A DNA stretch of 45,455 nucleotides. It comes from Clostridia bacterium (GTDB lineage: Bacteria > Bacillota > Clostridia > Christensenellales > CAG-138). The DNA is taken from positions 1 through 45,455 of the forward strand of contig JAFQCL010000003.1 in the NCBI GenBank assembly GCA_017416425.1. Direction: 5' to 3'. The position numbers and the translations under genes are program-made. The notes below the pieces were generated by a model. That model was not told the origin of the DNA and ran no database searches. It worked only from the letters and a program-made list of their open reading frames with translations. This document shows positions 23,606 through 34,129 of this stretch, one piece after another (position 1 is the stretch's first letter; every line of letters begins with the position of its first letter).

Positions 23606-25336
23606 TTACTCAACACTTAATCTTTTCACAAGCTCTTCATCCGGCGTTATATACATGGTGTGCTGATCAGTGTATGTTACCATACCTGACCTTCCGCCTG
23701 GTATCTTTTTTACATTTTTCCTAAGCGTATAGTCCACAGGAATAAGTGCGCCGCTCTTGCCCTTTGAGTTGTATGCGGCAATATTTCCTGCCTCAAAAAG
23801 CGTTCGCTCGGGCAGATCATAGGTAGCACGTACTATCACATGAGCACCGGGCATATCCTTTACATGAAGCCATAGTTCACCTCCATGAGCGACCTTAAAG
23901 GTCAGCTCCTCATTTTGTTCACTGCTTTTTCCCACAAGTATCTCTATGCCATCGCTCGAAATATAACGCATAGGCTTTGTTTTTGGAGTAGAGCGTTTCT
24001 TTTTCTGTTGACGAGGCCGCTTAACATAGCCAAGCTCTGCCAGTTCACCATATAGTACATCAAGGTCTGCATTGTTTTTCGCATTCTCAATAAGATACAT
24101 CATCTCACTTAAATAATCTATTTCGAGCTTTGCCTCATGTATCTGTTTTTTACCCATATTAAGAGCAGTTTTACCTTTTTTATAGCGCTTATAGTATAGC
24201 TGAGCATTTTTTGTGATACTTAAGTCAGCATCGATCGGAATCTCAAGCTTTGATACAGGATCCGTATAGTAATTATCTACAAAAACGTTGTTTACTCCGC
24301 TTTCAAGAGCATGCGCATAGACCGTGAGCAATTCCCCAAAAAGCTGCATCTGCTCAAGCTTTTCCTCTGAAGGCATATCCATATTGATGCGTGCTATTTT
24401 TCTTTCGCATCGCTCAATAGAAGTATTGATACTTTTTCTCATTGCCGAGCTGGTTCGCCTTATATGTTCATATATATCCTTCTCGGCATAAAACGCGTCT
24501 ATAGCCTCTCCAATAGTAGCCATAGGTATCGTGTTTTTAGCCTGCGGCGTAAACGGCGCTACTCCAATTACTCGTTCATCTTCACCCAATAGGAGACAAG
24601 GAGAAAAATCTGAGCTCCTGATTCTTGCGTATAGGTTTTGTATGGACTTGGCAATCCGATCAAGTTCTTCATCGCTATAGGAAGCGCTTTGCAGATCATC
24701 TGCTCCCGCACAGCGCAATATAAGCCTTGCAGTATCGGGTGCATGTCCTAAAATATTGTCCGATATAGCTCTATCCATTCTGGGCAAGCACTTTAAAACG
24801 TCAGCTATTTGATCCGAATCCATGTCTCTGGGGTCAAGTTTTGACGGCAACGGCACAAATTCGTACGATAAACCGGGAAATATCGGGTGTACGGCCGATG
24901 CGCTGATATCGATACGCTTTATCGCATCAACTATAATGCCGTTTTCATTTACAAGTATGATATTGGAATGCCTTCCCATCATCTCGCATATAAGACGGTA
25001 TGTCACACTATCACCAAGCTCATTATACGCCGAAATACCTATTGTAACCGTTCTATCTAATGAATACTGATCCACAGATAGTATATATCCGCCTGTTATG
25101 CGCTTTCGCATAAGCATGCAGAACATAGGAGGCTCCATCGGGTTTTCATATTTCGTATTTGTAAGCTGTATCCTGCCATTTTGAGCCGATGCGGAAATAA
25201 GCAGCTTTGATGAAATACCTATGCCCTTTATTCTCAGTATTATAAGATCACTTTCGGGCTGTGAAACCTTCTCTATTTTGCATCCAATCAGCCGCTTTAT
25301 ATCGCAGACCGAAGCAGCAATAGTAATACCGTCCAT
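23606..25336 (-). CDS. rqcH: RqcH/NFACT ribosome quality control protein
   Basis: RqcH binds stalled 50S-peptidyl-tRNA complexes and recruits tRNA-Ala to add C-terminal alanine tails, marking nascent chains for degradation. The 576-residue protein has the NFACT-N domain with the DR motif (Asp94-Arg95 in YSLDRTVTIG) required for tailing, the conserved MMGRHSNIILV, helix-hairpin-helix and long coiled-coil regions (about 290-430), and the C-terminal NFACT-R domain (VAHGGELWLHVKDMPGAHVIV). Older annotation calls it fibronectin-binding protein. Its ATG overlaps the stop of the FAH-family gene (TGATG), so the two are translationally coupled. Confidence 0.94.
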   Translation of the reverse strand: MDGITIAASVCDIKRLIGCKIEKVSQPESDLIILRIKGIGISSKLLISASAQNGRIQLTNTKYENPMEPPMFCMLMRKRITGGYILSVDQYSLDRTVTIGISAYNELGDSVTYRLICEMMGRHSNIILVNENGIIVDAIKRIDISASAVHPIFPGLSYEFVPLPSKLDPRDMDSDQIADVLKCLPRMDRAISDNILGHAPDTARLILRCAGADDLQSASYSDEELDRIAKSIQNLYARIRSSDFSPCLLLGEDERVIGVAPFTPQAKNTIPMATIGEAIDAFYAEKDIYEHIRRTSSAMRKSINTSIERCERKIARINMDMPSEEKLEQMQLFGELLTVYAHALESGVNNVFVDNYYTDPVSKLEIPIDADLSITKNAQLYYKRYKKGKTALNMGKKQIHEAKLEIDYLSEMMYLIENAKNNADLDVLYGELAELGYVKRPRQQKKKRSTPKTKPMRYISSDGIEILVGKSSEQNEELTFKVAHGGELWLHVKDMPGAHVIVRATYDLPERTLFEAGNIAAYNSKGKSGALIPVDYTLRKNVKKIPGGRSGMVTYTDQHTMYITPDEELVKRLSVE

Positions 25337-26097
25337 CAGTCGTCCTTCACGATGGTATTTTTAAGAACGCCAATACCCTCTATCTCGACCTCAACTATAT
25401 CGCCCACCTGCATGCTTCCTATGCCTTCTGGAGTGCCTGTTGCTATAATGTCACCCGGGAGCAGCGTCATGCATTCTGTAATATAGCATATAAGCTTATC
25501 AATATTATGTGTCATCATATCCGTTGTGGAGCTTTGTCTTATTTCACCATTAATTCTCGTGACTATAGCAAGCCTTGAAGGATCTATCTCAGTTTCAATA
25601 TGAGGTCCTATCGGACACAGTGTGTCAAATCCCTTTCCTCGTGTCCACTGAGGCTCTGACTTTTGAATATCACGGGCGGTTACATCGTTTAGGCAGGTGT
25701 AGCCAAAGATATACTTATGCGCCTCACCGGGCTTAACATGCTTTGCCCTCTTGCCGATAACAACTCCCAGCTCACCCTCATAATCAAGGCGCTTTGATAT
25801 ACGCGGATAGACCACATCATCACCATCAGCCACAACGCAGGTGTTGGGCTTTAAAAATACCAAAGGCTCATCGGGCTGACCCTCTTTCATTTCAGCAGCA
25901 TGAGCAGCGTAGTTCTTGCCTATGGCAACTATCTTTGAGGGCTCACACGGAGCAAGCAGACGCACATCGGATATCGGGTACGTCATACCATCGAATATAA
26001 GCTCATCATAAGGCTCATCTACCAGCGACTTTACAGCCTCATCATCCATGACACCATAGCGTGCGATCCCTTCAAATTCAAACCTGCATATTTTCAT
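25336..26097 (-). CDS. Fumarylacetoacetate hydrolase family protein
   Basis: The 253-residue protein has the FAH catalytic fold: IVAIGKNYAAHAAEM, FLKPNTCVVADGDDVVYP, the metal-binding acids in RLDYEGELGVVIGK, FGYTCLNDVTARDIQ, and the C-terminal PGDIIATGTPEGIG. Family members cleave C-C bonds of beta-diketo acids or decarboxylate oxaloacetate-type compounds; without an aromatic-degradation operon nearby an oxaloacetate- or acylpyruvate-directed activity is more likely, but this is inference. AAAGGAG precedes the ATG. It follows the SSB-like gene by 28 nt and overlaps rqcH by one base. Confidence 0.92.
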   Translation of the reverse strand: MKICRFEFEGIARYGVMDDEAVKSLVDEPYDELIFDGMTYPISDVRLLAPCEPSKIVAIGKNYAAHAAEMKEGQPDEPLVFLKPNTCVVADGDDVVYPRISKRLDYEGELGVVIGKRAKHVKPGEAHKYIFGYTCLNDVTARDIQKSEPQWTRGKGFDTLCPIGPHIETEIDPSRLAIVTRINGEIRQSSTTDMMTHNIDKLICYITECMTLLPGDIIATGTPEGIGSMQVGDIVEVEIEGIGVLKNTIVKDD

Positions 26098-26125
26098 GTA
26101 TCTTTTTCTCCTTTGTAATACATTT

Positions 26126-26737
26126 TTATAGCTGTGTTATAGTAGTAGTGGACACTTCATACGCGGTACGTTCCATACTTCCATCCTCCGTAAGCTTTAC
26201 ATAATTGCGGCTTTGAAGTCTTCCGTATATCTCAACAGTATCTCCAACGCTAAGCTCCTGAGCAAATCTAGCATTTTTACCCCACGCAATGCATGGCAGG
26301 TAATCCGATTTTCCATACGCACGATTTACTGCTAACAGTATATCACAAATTTCACGCATAAGCGGAGTTTTTCTATAAATAACCGGTTTACAGATATGAC
26401 CAACAAGTGAAACCTCATTTTCACAGTCGGCATCTTCACCACAAACGAGCATACTTCGTGCAAACACGGTAATTATCAGACGATTTACACCTTCGACCGG
26501 CTTATTATATGAGCGAAGCTGTCCACTAACCGATATGATATCATCAAGCGAAACACCACCTGACGGAATATTCCCAGCCGCTATCATGACCGGTATTTCA
26601 TCCATAGCTCCGCTAAGCCTTCTTACAGCGATCTTAAGCTTAAAAAACTCATCGTCATATAGTTTGTGGCTAAACGTAGGCAGCTCTATGACCTTTCCTG
26701 TCATAGCTGCAATGTTATCATTGTACCTGTATTGCAT
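26126..26737 (-). CDS. Single-stranded DNA-binding-like protein with two OB folds
   Basis: This 203-residue protein reads as two successive OB-fold regions. The first is about residues 8-95 (MTGKVIELPTFSHKLYDDEFFKLKIAVRR...ISVSGQLRSYNKPVE). The second is about 105-200 (NEVSLVGHICKPVIYRKTPLMREICDILLAVNR...LPCIAWGKNARFAQELSVGDTVEIYGRLQSR) and matches the classical SSB core. There is no acidic C-terminal tail of the DDDIPF type, so it is unlikely to be the main replicative SSB. It precedes the FAH gene and follows the topoisomerase A gene by 98 nt. An accessory ssDNA-binding role is inferred. Confidence 0.8.
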   Translation of the reverse strand: MQYRYNDNIAAMTGKVIELPTFSHKLYDDEFFKLKIAVRRLSGAMDEIPVMIAAGNIPSGGVSLDDIISVSGQLRSYNKPVEGVNRLIITVFARSMLVCGEDADCENEVSLVGHICKPVIYRKTPLMREICDILLAVNRAYGKSDYLPCIAWGKNARFAQELSVGDTVEIYGRLQSRNYVKLTEDGSMERTAYEVSTTTITQL

Positions 26738-26835
26738 TTGTTACCCCATCCTTGTAGATTTTGATTAAATCTATTCAGATGCAAGGTAACATATACCCAT
26801 TTATACGATACACCGCAAAGGACCGTACAAAGCCC

Positions 26836-29271
26836 CTAATAAATCAGCTCATTACCATTCGGTGCATAGGCATCTACGATAACATCACCAAGTACTGCTG
26901 TAATTATAGGCGTAGCTTTACTAGACTTTGCCTCTATGGGTATCATCTCGGAATTAATCACCGTCATATTGCCGCTGTTTTGAACCACATTTATATCAAG
27001 AGGAGCTTTTACATGGCAAACAAAAACTATCTCCGTTCCGTTCGCTCCATTCTTTTTAAAATCAAACGTCTTTACTCCTTTACCGTATCTGTTCTGCACC
27101 TCATAATCAAAGGCAAAGCAACGCTTCATATATCCAAATTCACTCATAAGCAATATTTCGCCCTCGTCATCCATTTGAGACGCAAATACCACTTTATCGC
27201 CAACATCAAGCTTAATGCCTCGCACGCCTACGCTGCTCCTGCCTTGCTTTGGAACAGTGTCTATCGGGAATCTTATGCTCATTCCTTTAGCGGTAATCAT
27301 TATAATGCTATCCGAATGCACCCTCTGTGCCGATATGAGCCTATCGTCATCCTTAAGCGTTATCGCTATAATACGCTTCTGCCTGGAATTAAATTCGGAA
27401 GCCTCGGTGCATTTGATGTTGCCATGAGCCGTACACAAACAAATGTCATCGGTTGCCAGATCATCCATAGCAGCAATAACCTGCTCACCATCCGATATGC
27501 TTACAATAGAGTTAAGCAATGTAGGCCTTGCCGTGAGCTTTCCTTCCGGGATATCGGTCACATTAAGCGAAATACATGTTCCAAGGCTTGTAAAGAGTCT
27601 TATACGCCTATCGGTCGTAGTTTTTATGACTGCAATCGGGTGCTCGGTCATAATCTGTTCAAGCGATGATCCCTTCTCTGGTAATCTTCTCAGCTTATTT
27701 CCACGAAGCAGCGCTATTAGGCATTTCTCGGAACTAACCTCTTTATCTGTAGGAAGAGAGATAGGTATATCATCAATAAGTTTAGTTCTTCTCTCACAGA
27801 AGAAACGTTCCTTAACATCATTAAGCTCCGTTTTTATCAATTCCATCAGCTTTTTAGGCGAATCAATTATCGCCTGAAGCTTTTTTATCTGCTTTTTAAG
27901 CTCATTATACTCTCGCTCGATAGCCAGCGCCTCAAGATTTGTCAAGCGCTGAAGCCTAAGATCGAGTATCGCCTGCGCCTGTGTCTCAGACAGCGAAAAC
28001 CGCTCCATAAGTCCTGCTTTGGCAGCCTTTGGAGTCTTTGATGCTCTTATTAATGCAATTACCTCATCTATATTGAGTAGAGCAACCATAAGGCCTTCGA
28101 GTATATGCTCGCGCTTCTTAGCATTTAAAAGCTCATATTTTGTACGCTTAAGCGTCACATCCCGCTGGTGTTCGATATAGTACGCTAGAGCTTCCTTTAA
28201 GCCCAAAAGCTTCGGCTTTCCTCCCGCTATAGCCATCATATTTACACCAAATGAAGTTTGCATATCCGAATACTTTAACAGATAACTCAAAATAACATTA
28301 GGATCTGAATCTTTTTTCACTTCAATCACAGCACGCATTCCCATCCTATCGGATTCGTCCCTTATATCGGAAATGCCGCTTAGCTGATCCTTTTTAGTTT
28401 GACTCAATTTTAAAATATCCTCAAGCAGCCTCGCTTTGTTCACTTGATATGGCAATTCGGTTATGACTATGAGACTCTTGCCGTTTTTTTGAGTTTCTAT
28501 GTGCGTTTTAGCGCGAACGGCAAGCTTGCCTCTACCGGTTTCATATGCATTTTTTATATCGGAAGTCTTAATTATAAAACCACCCGTTGGAAAATCCGGG
28601 CATGGTATATACTCCATAAGCTTATCCGTTGTTATATCCGGATCATCTATTTGAGCTACTACTGCGCTGATAGTCTCCGTAATATTATGCGGCGGTATGT
28701 TTGTAGCAATGGCAACTGCAATTCCAGACGCACCATTGACTAAAAGGTTTGGAAATCTTGCAGGCAGCACTTCAGGCTCCTTTAGGGTATCATCAAAATT
28801 CAAATTAAATTTTATAGTATCCTTATCTATATCACGAAGCATTTCCATCGCAAGCTCCGTCATTCTAGCCTCGGTATAACGCATAGCCGCAGCACTGTCC
28901 CCATCTATGCTTCCAAAATTACCATGACCATCCACAAGTGTTGCAGACATATTAAATGGCTGAGCCATACGCACCATTGCGTCATAGACCGATGAATCAC
29001 CATGCGGATGATATTTACCGAGACAATCACCTACAATACGTGCGCTTTTTCTATGCGGTTTATCCGGGGTAACCGAAAGCTCCATCATTGTATAAAGGAT
29101 CCTTCGCTGCACCGGTTTTAAGCCATCCTCCACCCTGGGAAGAGCTCGCTCCAGTATAACGTGCTCTGCATAGGGTATCATAGAGTCATGTATTACATCA
29201 TCCATGCTTTTTGAAAGCACCTTTTCTTCATGTGTAATATACACATTTCCTTCTGACTTCTTTTTAGCCAT
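26836..29271 (-). CDS. parC: Type IIA topoisomerase subunit A, ParC-like (or second GyrA)
   Basis: The 811-residue protein has the GyrA/ParC breakage-reunion domain with catalytic Tyr132 (MRYTEARM) and the quinolone region [18 protein letters not shown], in which Ser93 and Asp97 are the quinolone-sensitive residues. The C-terminal half is a beta-pinwheel. The GyrA box, which lets gyrase wrap DNA and supercoil, is degenerate (QNRYGKG at 726-732, instead of QRRGGKG), which favours a decatenating topoisomerase IV role. The start overlaps the subunit B gene by 8 nt, so the subunits are made together. Gyrase proper is probably elsewhere; if this is the only pair in the genome the assignment would change. 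Confidence 0.85.
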   Translation of the reverse strand: MAKKKSEGNVYITHEEKVLSKSMDDVIHDSMIPYAEHVILERALPRVEDGLKPVQRRILYTMMELSVTPDKPHRKSARIVGDCLGKYHPHGDSSVYDAMVRMAQPFNMSATLVDGHGNFGSIDGDSAAAMRYTEARMTELAMEMLRDIDKDTIKFNLNFDDTLKEPEVLPARFPNLLVNGASGIAVAIATNIPPHNITETISAVVAQIDDPDITTDKLMEYIPCPDFPTGGFIIKTSDIKNAYETGRGKLAVRAKTHIETQKNGKSLIVITELPYQVNKARLLEDILKLSQTKKDQLSGISDIRDESDRMGMRAVIEVKKDSDPNVILSYLLKYSDMQTSFGVNMMAIAGGKPKLLGLKEALAYYIEHQRDVTLKRTKYELLNAKKREHILEGLMVALLNIDEVIALIRASKTPKAAKAGLMERFSLSETQAQAILDLRLQRLTNLEALAIEREYNELKKQIKKLQAIIDSPKKLMELIKTELNDVKERFFCERRTKLIDDIPISLPTDKEVSSEKCLIALLRGNKLRRLPEKGSSLEQIMTEHPIAVIKTTTDRRIRLFTSLGTCISLNVTDIPEGKLTARPTLLNSIVSISDGEQVIAAMDDLATDDICLCTAHGNIKCTEASEFNSRQKRIIAITLKDDDRLISAQRVHSDSIIMITAKGMSIRFPIDTVPKQGRSSVGVRGIKLDVGDKVVFASQMDDEGEILLMSEFGYMKRCFAFDYEVQNRYGKGVKTFDFKKNGANGTEIVFVCHVKAPLDINVVQNSGNMTVINSEMIPIEAKSSKATPIITAVLGDVIVDAYAPNGNELIY

Positions 29272-31234
29272 CTATGCCTCCATTTATGTCGGTTCTGCCT
29301 GAAAAACTGTCTTCACGATTAAAATCCGCATGTTCTGAAATATACTCGCGTCTCGGTGGGACTTTATCACCCATCAGCACTGTGATCATGCGCTCAGCAT
29401 CAGCGATGTCGTCCAGTGTTACTCTGATCAGCGTCCTGTTTTCAGGATTCATCGTAGTCTCCCAAAGCTGTGAAGGATTCATTTCACCTAGACCCTTATA
29501 CCTTTGAAGCGTATATCCTTTCATGCCTTTTGTAATTGAGCTAAGCTCAGCATCGCTATATGCATACCTTATTTCGCTTCCTTTTTGCACCTTATAAAGC
29601 GGCGGCATGCCTATATACACATGACCATCGATTATAAGCTGGCGCATGTATCTGTAAAAGAATGTAAGCAAAATAGCCCTTATATGCGCACCGTCTTGAT
29701 CAGCGTCGGAGAGTATTATCACCTTATTGTATTTAAGCGTGCCTATGGTAAAGTCTGAGCCTATGCCCGTACCCACAGCGGTTATAATTGAGCGAAATTC
29801 CTCGTTTTGCATGACATGAGCAATCTGTTTTTTCTCCACATTTAAAGGTTTACCCCTTAGTGGAAGTATGGCCTGAAAGCGCCTGTCGCGTCCCTGCTTC
29901 GCGCTGCCGCCGGCAGAGTCGCCTTCCACGATAAACAGCTCATTTTCCTCCGCATTTCGCCCGGTGCAGCTTGAAAGCTTGCCGACAAGTGGTGCATTCT
30001 CAAGCTTTGACTTTTCACGGGCAAGGTTTTTTGCTTTTCTTGCCGCTTCCTTTGCTTTAGCAGCTTTTATCGCTTTATCAGCTATACAATTTGCTACATC
30101 AGCATTTTTCAAGTCTTCTATATACGCGCTTAAAAGCTCCTGCGTAACAATCTCAACGGCCATCTTTGCTTCAGTATTTCCAAGTCTGGTTTTAGTTTGT
30201 CCCTCGAACTGTACATTTTTCATACGTATAGATAGCACAGCTGTCAAGCCTTCACGAAAATCATCACCAGATAGCGAATTATCCTTAGCCTTAAGTACCC
30301 CTACTCTTCGGCAGTAATCGTTTAGCACCTTTGTGATAGCTGTTTTAAAACCTGTTTCATGTGTACCGCCCTCGGTAGTTGGAATATTGTTAACGTAGGA
30401 TAGGATACACTCCGAGTAATCATCACAGTGCTGCATGGAGGCTTCCACTATTATACCGCCGCTTGAGCCTGAAATATATATGGGTTCAGGGTACAGCGGC
30501 GTTTTTCCTATGTTCAGCTCCTTTACAAAGTCACAGATACCACCGTTATAAAGAAACTCCTTTGACTTTGTCTCACCTCTTGATCTGTTATCCTCAACTA
30601 TAAATTTTGTACCACGGTTAAGATATGAAAGCTCGCGAAGTCTTTTTGATACGATATCAAAACTTACGACTATGCTTTCAAAAACACGATCATCCGGCAG
30701 AAAAGTAACCTTTGTTCCGCGCTTTCTTGTACGCCCTATCTCCAAAAGAGGAGTTTTTGGTTCACCCGAAACCATCTTCCCTTCGCTATTTTCATAGCTA
30801 TGAAATTCCTGCCTATATTCGCGTCCATTTGTAAATACTTCAACTATGACAAACCTTGAAAGCGCATTTACTACCGAAGCGCCCACCCCATGCAGACCGC
30901 CGGAATAGGCATAGCTACCATCATCAAATTTACCCCCGGCGTGCAACTTTGTATAAACCACCTCAACGCCCGAGATTCCGAGCTTTTCATGTATTCCAAC
31001 TGGTATACCTCTGCCGTTGTCATCAACAGTAATTGAATTATCCCTATTTAGCGTAACCTTTATAGTATCTGCAAAGCCTGCCATTGCCTCATCGACTGCA
31101 TTATCCACTATCTCCCAAAGCATATGGTGAAGACCTCTCTGAGCAGTGCTCCCTATGTACATACCAGGTCTCGCTCTTACTGCTTCAAGCCCTTCCAGCA
31201 CTTTAATGTCCTTTACGCTATATTCACCTGCCAT
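29264..31234 (-). CDS. parE: Type IIA topoisomerase subunit B, ParE-like (or second GyrB)
   Basis: The 656-residue ATPase subunit has the GHKL motifs ([37 protein letters not shown]), the transducer domain, and the TOPRIM metal site ([27 protein letters not shown] and [10 protein letters not shown]). Length is in the range of Gram-positive GyrB and ParE, so the label ParE is taken from its partner. A TTGCAA-17-TATTAT promoter (31279-31307) lies just upstream, and subunit A follows with an 8-nt overlap. Confidence 0.87.
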   Translation of the reverse strand: MAGEYSVKDIKVLEGLEAVRARPGMYIGSTAQRGLHHMLWEIVDNAVDEAMAGFADTIKVTLNRDNSITVDDNGRGIPVGIHEKLGISGVEVVYTKLHAGGKFDDGSYAYSGGLHGVGASVVNALSRFVIVEVFTNGREYRQEFHSYENSEGKMVSGEPKTPLLEIGRTRKRGTKVTFLPDDRVFESIVVSFDIVSKRLRELSYLNRGTKFIVEDNRSRGETKSKEFLYNGGICDFVKELNIGKTPLYPEPIYISGSSGGIIVEASMQHCDDYSECILSYVNNIPTTEGGTHETGFKTAITKVLNDYCRRVGVLKAKDNSLSGDDFREGLTAVLSIRMKNVQFEGQTKTRLGNTEAKMAVEIVTQELLSAYIEDLKNADVANCIADKAIKAAKAKEAARKAKNLAREKSKLENAPLVGKLSSCTGRNAEENELFIVEGDSAGGSAKQGRDRRFQAILPLRGKPLNVEKKQIAHVMQNEEFRSIITAVGTGIGSDFTIGTLKYNKVIILSDADQDGAHIRAILLTFFYRYMRQLIIDGHVYIGMPPLYKVQKGSEIRYAYSDAELSSITKGMKGYTLQRYKGLGEMNPSQLWETTMNPENRTLIRVTLDDIADAERMITVLMGDKVPPRREYISEHADFNREDSFSGRTDINGGIDG

Positions 31235-31278
31235 ATTAACCTCATCATTCCTGCATTATTTTAAAAATACTATTTAAC

Positions 31279-31307
31279 ATAATAGCATTTTTGATTTCTT
31301 TTTGCAA
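31279..31307 (-). promoter_or_regulatory. Sigma-A promoter of the topoisomerase pair
   Basis: On the minus strand TTGCAA (31307-31302), a 17-nt spacer and TATTAT (31284-31279) lie 44 nt before the subunit B ATG and just after the terminator of the redox operon. Confidence 0.7.
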
Positions 31308-31321
31308 TTGTAGGATATAAA

Positions 31322-31349
31322 AAGCCTCGATGCGTTTGCATCGAGGCTT
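31322..31349 (-). terminator. Terminator of the NuoE/NuoF redox operon
   Basis: A 12-bp perfect stem (AAGCCTCGATGC with GCATCGAGGCTT) with a 4-nt loop is followed on the minus strand by TTTTTATA, 18 nt after the NuoF stop. This shows the operon ends here with no hydA. Confidence 0.9.
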
Positions 31350-31367
31350 CCGTCAATATTTTTGATA

Positions 31368-33176
31368 TTATTTGCGTGAAATTGCGCCAAATTTACATTT
31401 TTCAATACAAGCGCCACACTTTACGCACTTTTCTGTATCAATAACAAAGGGTTTTTTGATCTCACCGCTAATCGCACCTGCCGGGCAGTTCTTTGCGCAA
31501 AGACTGCAGCCCTTACACTTTTCAGGATCTATGGTGTAACGAAGCATGCTGCTGCAAACACCGGCCGGGCAACGATGCTCATAGATATGCGCCTCATACT
31601 CATCACGGAAATAACGCAGTGTACTGAGCACGGGATTAGGAGCAGTTTGGCCAAGACCGCAAAGAGCAGAATTCTTGATGTTGATCGCAAGTTCTTCTAG
31701 CTTCTCTATATCACCAGGCTCACCCTTGCCATCACATATCTTTTCAAGTATCTCAAGCATGCGACGAGTACCAATCCTACAGGGCGGGCACTTACCGCAG
31801 GATTCATCACAAGTAAACTCAAGGAAGAATTTTGCAATGTTTACCATGCAGTTGTCCTCATCCATTACGATAAGGCCACCGGAACCCATCATAGAGCCTA
31901 TAGCAGACAGGTTATCAAAATCGATCGGAACATCAAGGTGCTGAGCCGGGATACATCCACCGGAAGGACCGCCAGTCTGAGCAGCTTTAAACTTCTTACC
32001 ATTGGGTATGCCGCCACCTATCTCATAAATGACCTCACGAAGGGTAGTACCCATCGGAACCTCAACAAGACCGGTGTTCTGAATTTTTCCGCCAAGAGCA
32101 AATACCTTTGTACCTTTGCTCTTTTCAGTACCCATGGAAGCAAACCATTCGGGTCCATTCAGTATGATCTGACATACATTTGCGTAAGTTTCAACATTAT
32201 TAAGAAGAGTGGGCTTCCCAAAGAGACCCTTGACTGCCGGGAAAGGAGGCCTGGGGTTGGGTTCACCGCGCTTACCCTCTATGGAAGCAAGAAGAGCAGT
32301 CTCTTCGCCGCAGACAAATGCGCCTGAACCCAGTCGGAGATCGATGTCGAATGAAAAATCGGTGCCCAGTATATTGTTGCCAAGCAGACCATATTCCCTT
32401 GCCTGATTTATAGCTATTCTAAGACGATGAACAGCTATCGGATACTCCGCACGAACATAAATGTAACCCTGCTGCGCTCCGATTACGTAACCAGCGATTG
32501 TCATCGCCTCAAGAACAGCATGGGGATCACCCTCAAGAACCGACCTGTCCATGAACGCACCGGGGTCGCCCTCGTCAGCGTTACAGCAAACGTACTTTAT
32601 ATCGCTTACGGGAGCCTTTGCAAACTTCCATTTCAGACCGGTCGGGAAGCCTGCTCCGCCACGACCACGAAGTCCGGATTGAAGCATGATATCTATGATC
32701 TTGTCGCGACCTTCTTCACCGGTGTACTCTGTAAGACATTTTGCAAGTGCCTTGTAGCCATCAAAAGCAATGTACTCCTCGATGTTTTCGGGATCGATAG
32801 CGCCACAATTTCTAAGGGCAACTCTCTTCTGCTTTTTATAGAATTCAATATCCTCAAGAGCCATCGATTTTGATTTATGAGCACTATCACTGGAATATAC
32901 CAGATCTGTAACGATTCTTCCCTTAAGAAGATGCTCTGTTACAATACGTGGAACATCAGTCAATTTAATATGGCTATAGAATGCGCCTTCAGGATATACA
33001 ATAACGACAGGACCATTTTCACAAAGGCCGAAGCAACCGGTGTGAATTACATTTACTTCTTCAGAAAGACCAACTTTCTCGATTTCCTCTTTAAATATCC
33101 TGATTATATCGGCAGAACCGGATGATGTACAGCCGGTACCTGCACATACTAAAACCTGTGAACGATAAAACTTCAT
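31368..33176 (-). CDS. nuoF: NuoF/HydB-type NADH-oxidising flavoprotein with ferredoxin domains
   Basis: The 602-residue protein is built like HydB of bifurcating [FeFe] hydrogenases. In order it has a thioredoxin-like 2Fe-2S domain (CAGTGCTSSG and CFGLCENGP), the FMN/NAD-binding NuoF core (GRGGAGFPTGLKWKF, CNADEGDPGAFMDR), an SLBB region, the 4Fe-4S site ESCGKCPPCRIGT, and a C-terminal two-cluster ferredoxin (CKGCSLCAKNCP and CVKCGACIEKC). It takes electrons from or gives them to NADH and passes them through iron-sulphur clusters. It is last in a four-gene operon with NuoE, an ATPase and a small ferredoxin. The hydrogenase subunit HydA is absent, so its electron partner is encoded elsewhere. 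Confidence 0.93.
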   Translation of the reverse strand: MKFYRSQVLVCAGTGCTSSGSADIIRIFKEEIEKVGLSEEVNVIHTGCFGLCENGPVVIVYPEGAFYSHIKLTDVPRIVTEHLLKGRIVTDLVYSSDSAHKSKSMALEDIEFYKKQKRVALRNCGAIDPENIEEYIAFDGYKALAKCLTEYTGEEGRDKIIDIMLQSGLRGRGGAGFPTGLKWKFAKAPVSDIKYVCCNADEGDPGAFMDRSVLEGDPHAVLEAMTIAGYVIGAQQGYIYVRAEYPIAVHRLRIAINQAREYGLLGNNILGTDFSFDIDLRLGSGAFVCGEETALLASIEGKRGEPNPRPPFPAVKGLFGKPTLLNNVETYANVCQIILNGPEWFASMGTEKSKGTKVFALGGKIQNTGLVEVPMGTTLREVIYEIGGGIPNGKKFKAAQTGGPSGGCIPAQHLDVPIDFDNLSAIGSMMGSGGLIVMDEDNCMVNIAKFFLEFTCDESCGKCPPCRIGTRRMLEILEKICDGKGEPGDIEKLEELAINIKNSALCGLGQTAPNPVLSTLRYFRDEYEAHIYEHRCPAGVCSSMLRYTIDPEKCKGCSLCAKNCPAGAISGEIKKPFVIDTEKCVKCGACIEKCKFGAISRK

Positions 33177-33187
33177 ATTCTTCCTCC

Positions 33188-33565
33188 TTAATTCTGATGC
33201 GTCTCGTAATAGCCGATCGTATATTCATCGACGACCTTGCCGTTGACGATATGCTCAGCTACAATTCGTGCTACCATATCCGGAGAAACTTTTACATAGG
33301 TCACCTTTTCCTGATCAGGCTTATATACCTCTACAATAGGTTCAAGCCTGCAAATGCCAATACATCCGGTCTGTGCTACAACAACATCGCTAAGTGAACG
33401 CTTGGTCACTTCATCGACAAATGCTGAAAGTACGGGACGAGCACCAGCAGCTATACCGCAGGTAGCCATGCCTACTACAATACGAGTGCCATTATGCTCC
33501 TTGCGCAGATTGATCTTTTCAAGCGTTCTCTTACGGATCGCTTCAAGCTCCTGCAATGACTTCAT
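33188..33565 (-). CDS. Small 2Fe-2S thioredoxin-like ferredoxin
   Basis: This 124-residue protein has a short N-terminal helix followed by a thioredoxin-like 2Fe-2S domain. Cluster ligands are visible in MATCGIAAGARPV and in TGCIGICRLEP. Proteins of this kind accompany NuoE and NuoF in clostridial hydrogenase operons as an electron carrier or extra subunit. The ATG at 33565 has GGAGG 9 nt upstream and overlaps the stop of the ATPase gene (ATGA); longer readings would lie within that gene. NuoF follows after 11 nt. Confidence 0.9.
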   Translation of the reverse strand: MKSLQELEAIRKRTLEKINLRKEHNGTRIVVGMATCGIAAGARPVLSAFVDEVTKRSLSDVVVAQTGCIGICRLEPIVEVYKPDQEKVTYVKVSPDMVARIVAEHIVNGKVVDEYTIGYYETHQN

Positions 33566-34125
33566 AAATCTATACCTCCATTTATTTCTTCTATTCCTTG
33601 ACATAAATAATCGCGTATCCACCCCATAACATCTGGGTCGGTAAGCGGTATTCCATCACCAAGCACAATTTTTATCTGCTCGGTATCAAATATAAATGTC
33701 TTGCCATCGATAGTGTAACTAAGCACAAAATCAGTCTTTTCATTACATATGACAAGCATAGCAATGGTTTCCGCAATATCGCCAATCGGTGGACGGTCAA
33801 TATGCGATATAGAATAAGTGGCCGTTATGCTCGTACCAATTCCCTTTTCAGACTTTAGCTCAAAATTTCCATCGCAGCATTCAGCGCCAAGCTTGAAAAA
33901 TGGTATTCCAAGGCCTACTTTTCGTGTGGTTCTCGAAGTGGTAAAAGGGCTTAAAACGCGCTTTTCCATTTCATCATCCATTCCGCAACCGTCATCAACA
34001 ACAGCAATGGTCAAGATATTACGAGTACGATCCGCATCAATTACTATTTTTACATGCTTTGCACCAGCGCTTATTGAATTCTGCGCAATATCCAAAACAT
34101 GCATGGCAAGCTCAGGCATTATCAT
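33562..34125 (-). CDS. Histidine-kinase-like ATPase domain protein
   Basis: The 187-residue protein contains a GHKL ATPase fold: the N box DIAQNSISAGAKHVKI, the G1 box VDDGCGMDDE, and TTSRTTRKVGLGIPFFK as a variant lid and G2 region. There is no phosphoacceptor histidine, sensor or membrane segment, so it is not a complete kinase. Similar genes occupy this place between NuoE and the ferredoxin in many clostridial hydrogenase operons, without a known role. It lies 4 nt after NuoE and overlaps the ferredoxin gene by 4 nt. Confidence 0.85.
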   Translation of the reverse strand: MIMPELAMHVLDIAQNSISAGAKHVKIVIDADRTRNILTIAVVDDGCGMDDEMEKRVLSPFTTSRTTRKVGLGIPFFKLGAECCDGNFELKSEKGIGTSITATYSISHIDRPPIGDIAETIAMLVICNEKTDFVLSYTIDGKTFIFDTEQIKIVLGDGIPLTDPDVMGWIRDYLCQGIEEINGGIDL

Positions 34126-34129
34126 AAGC

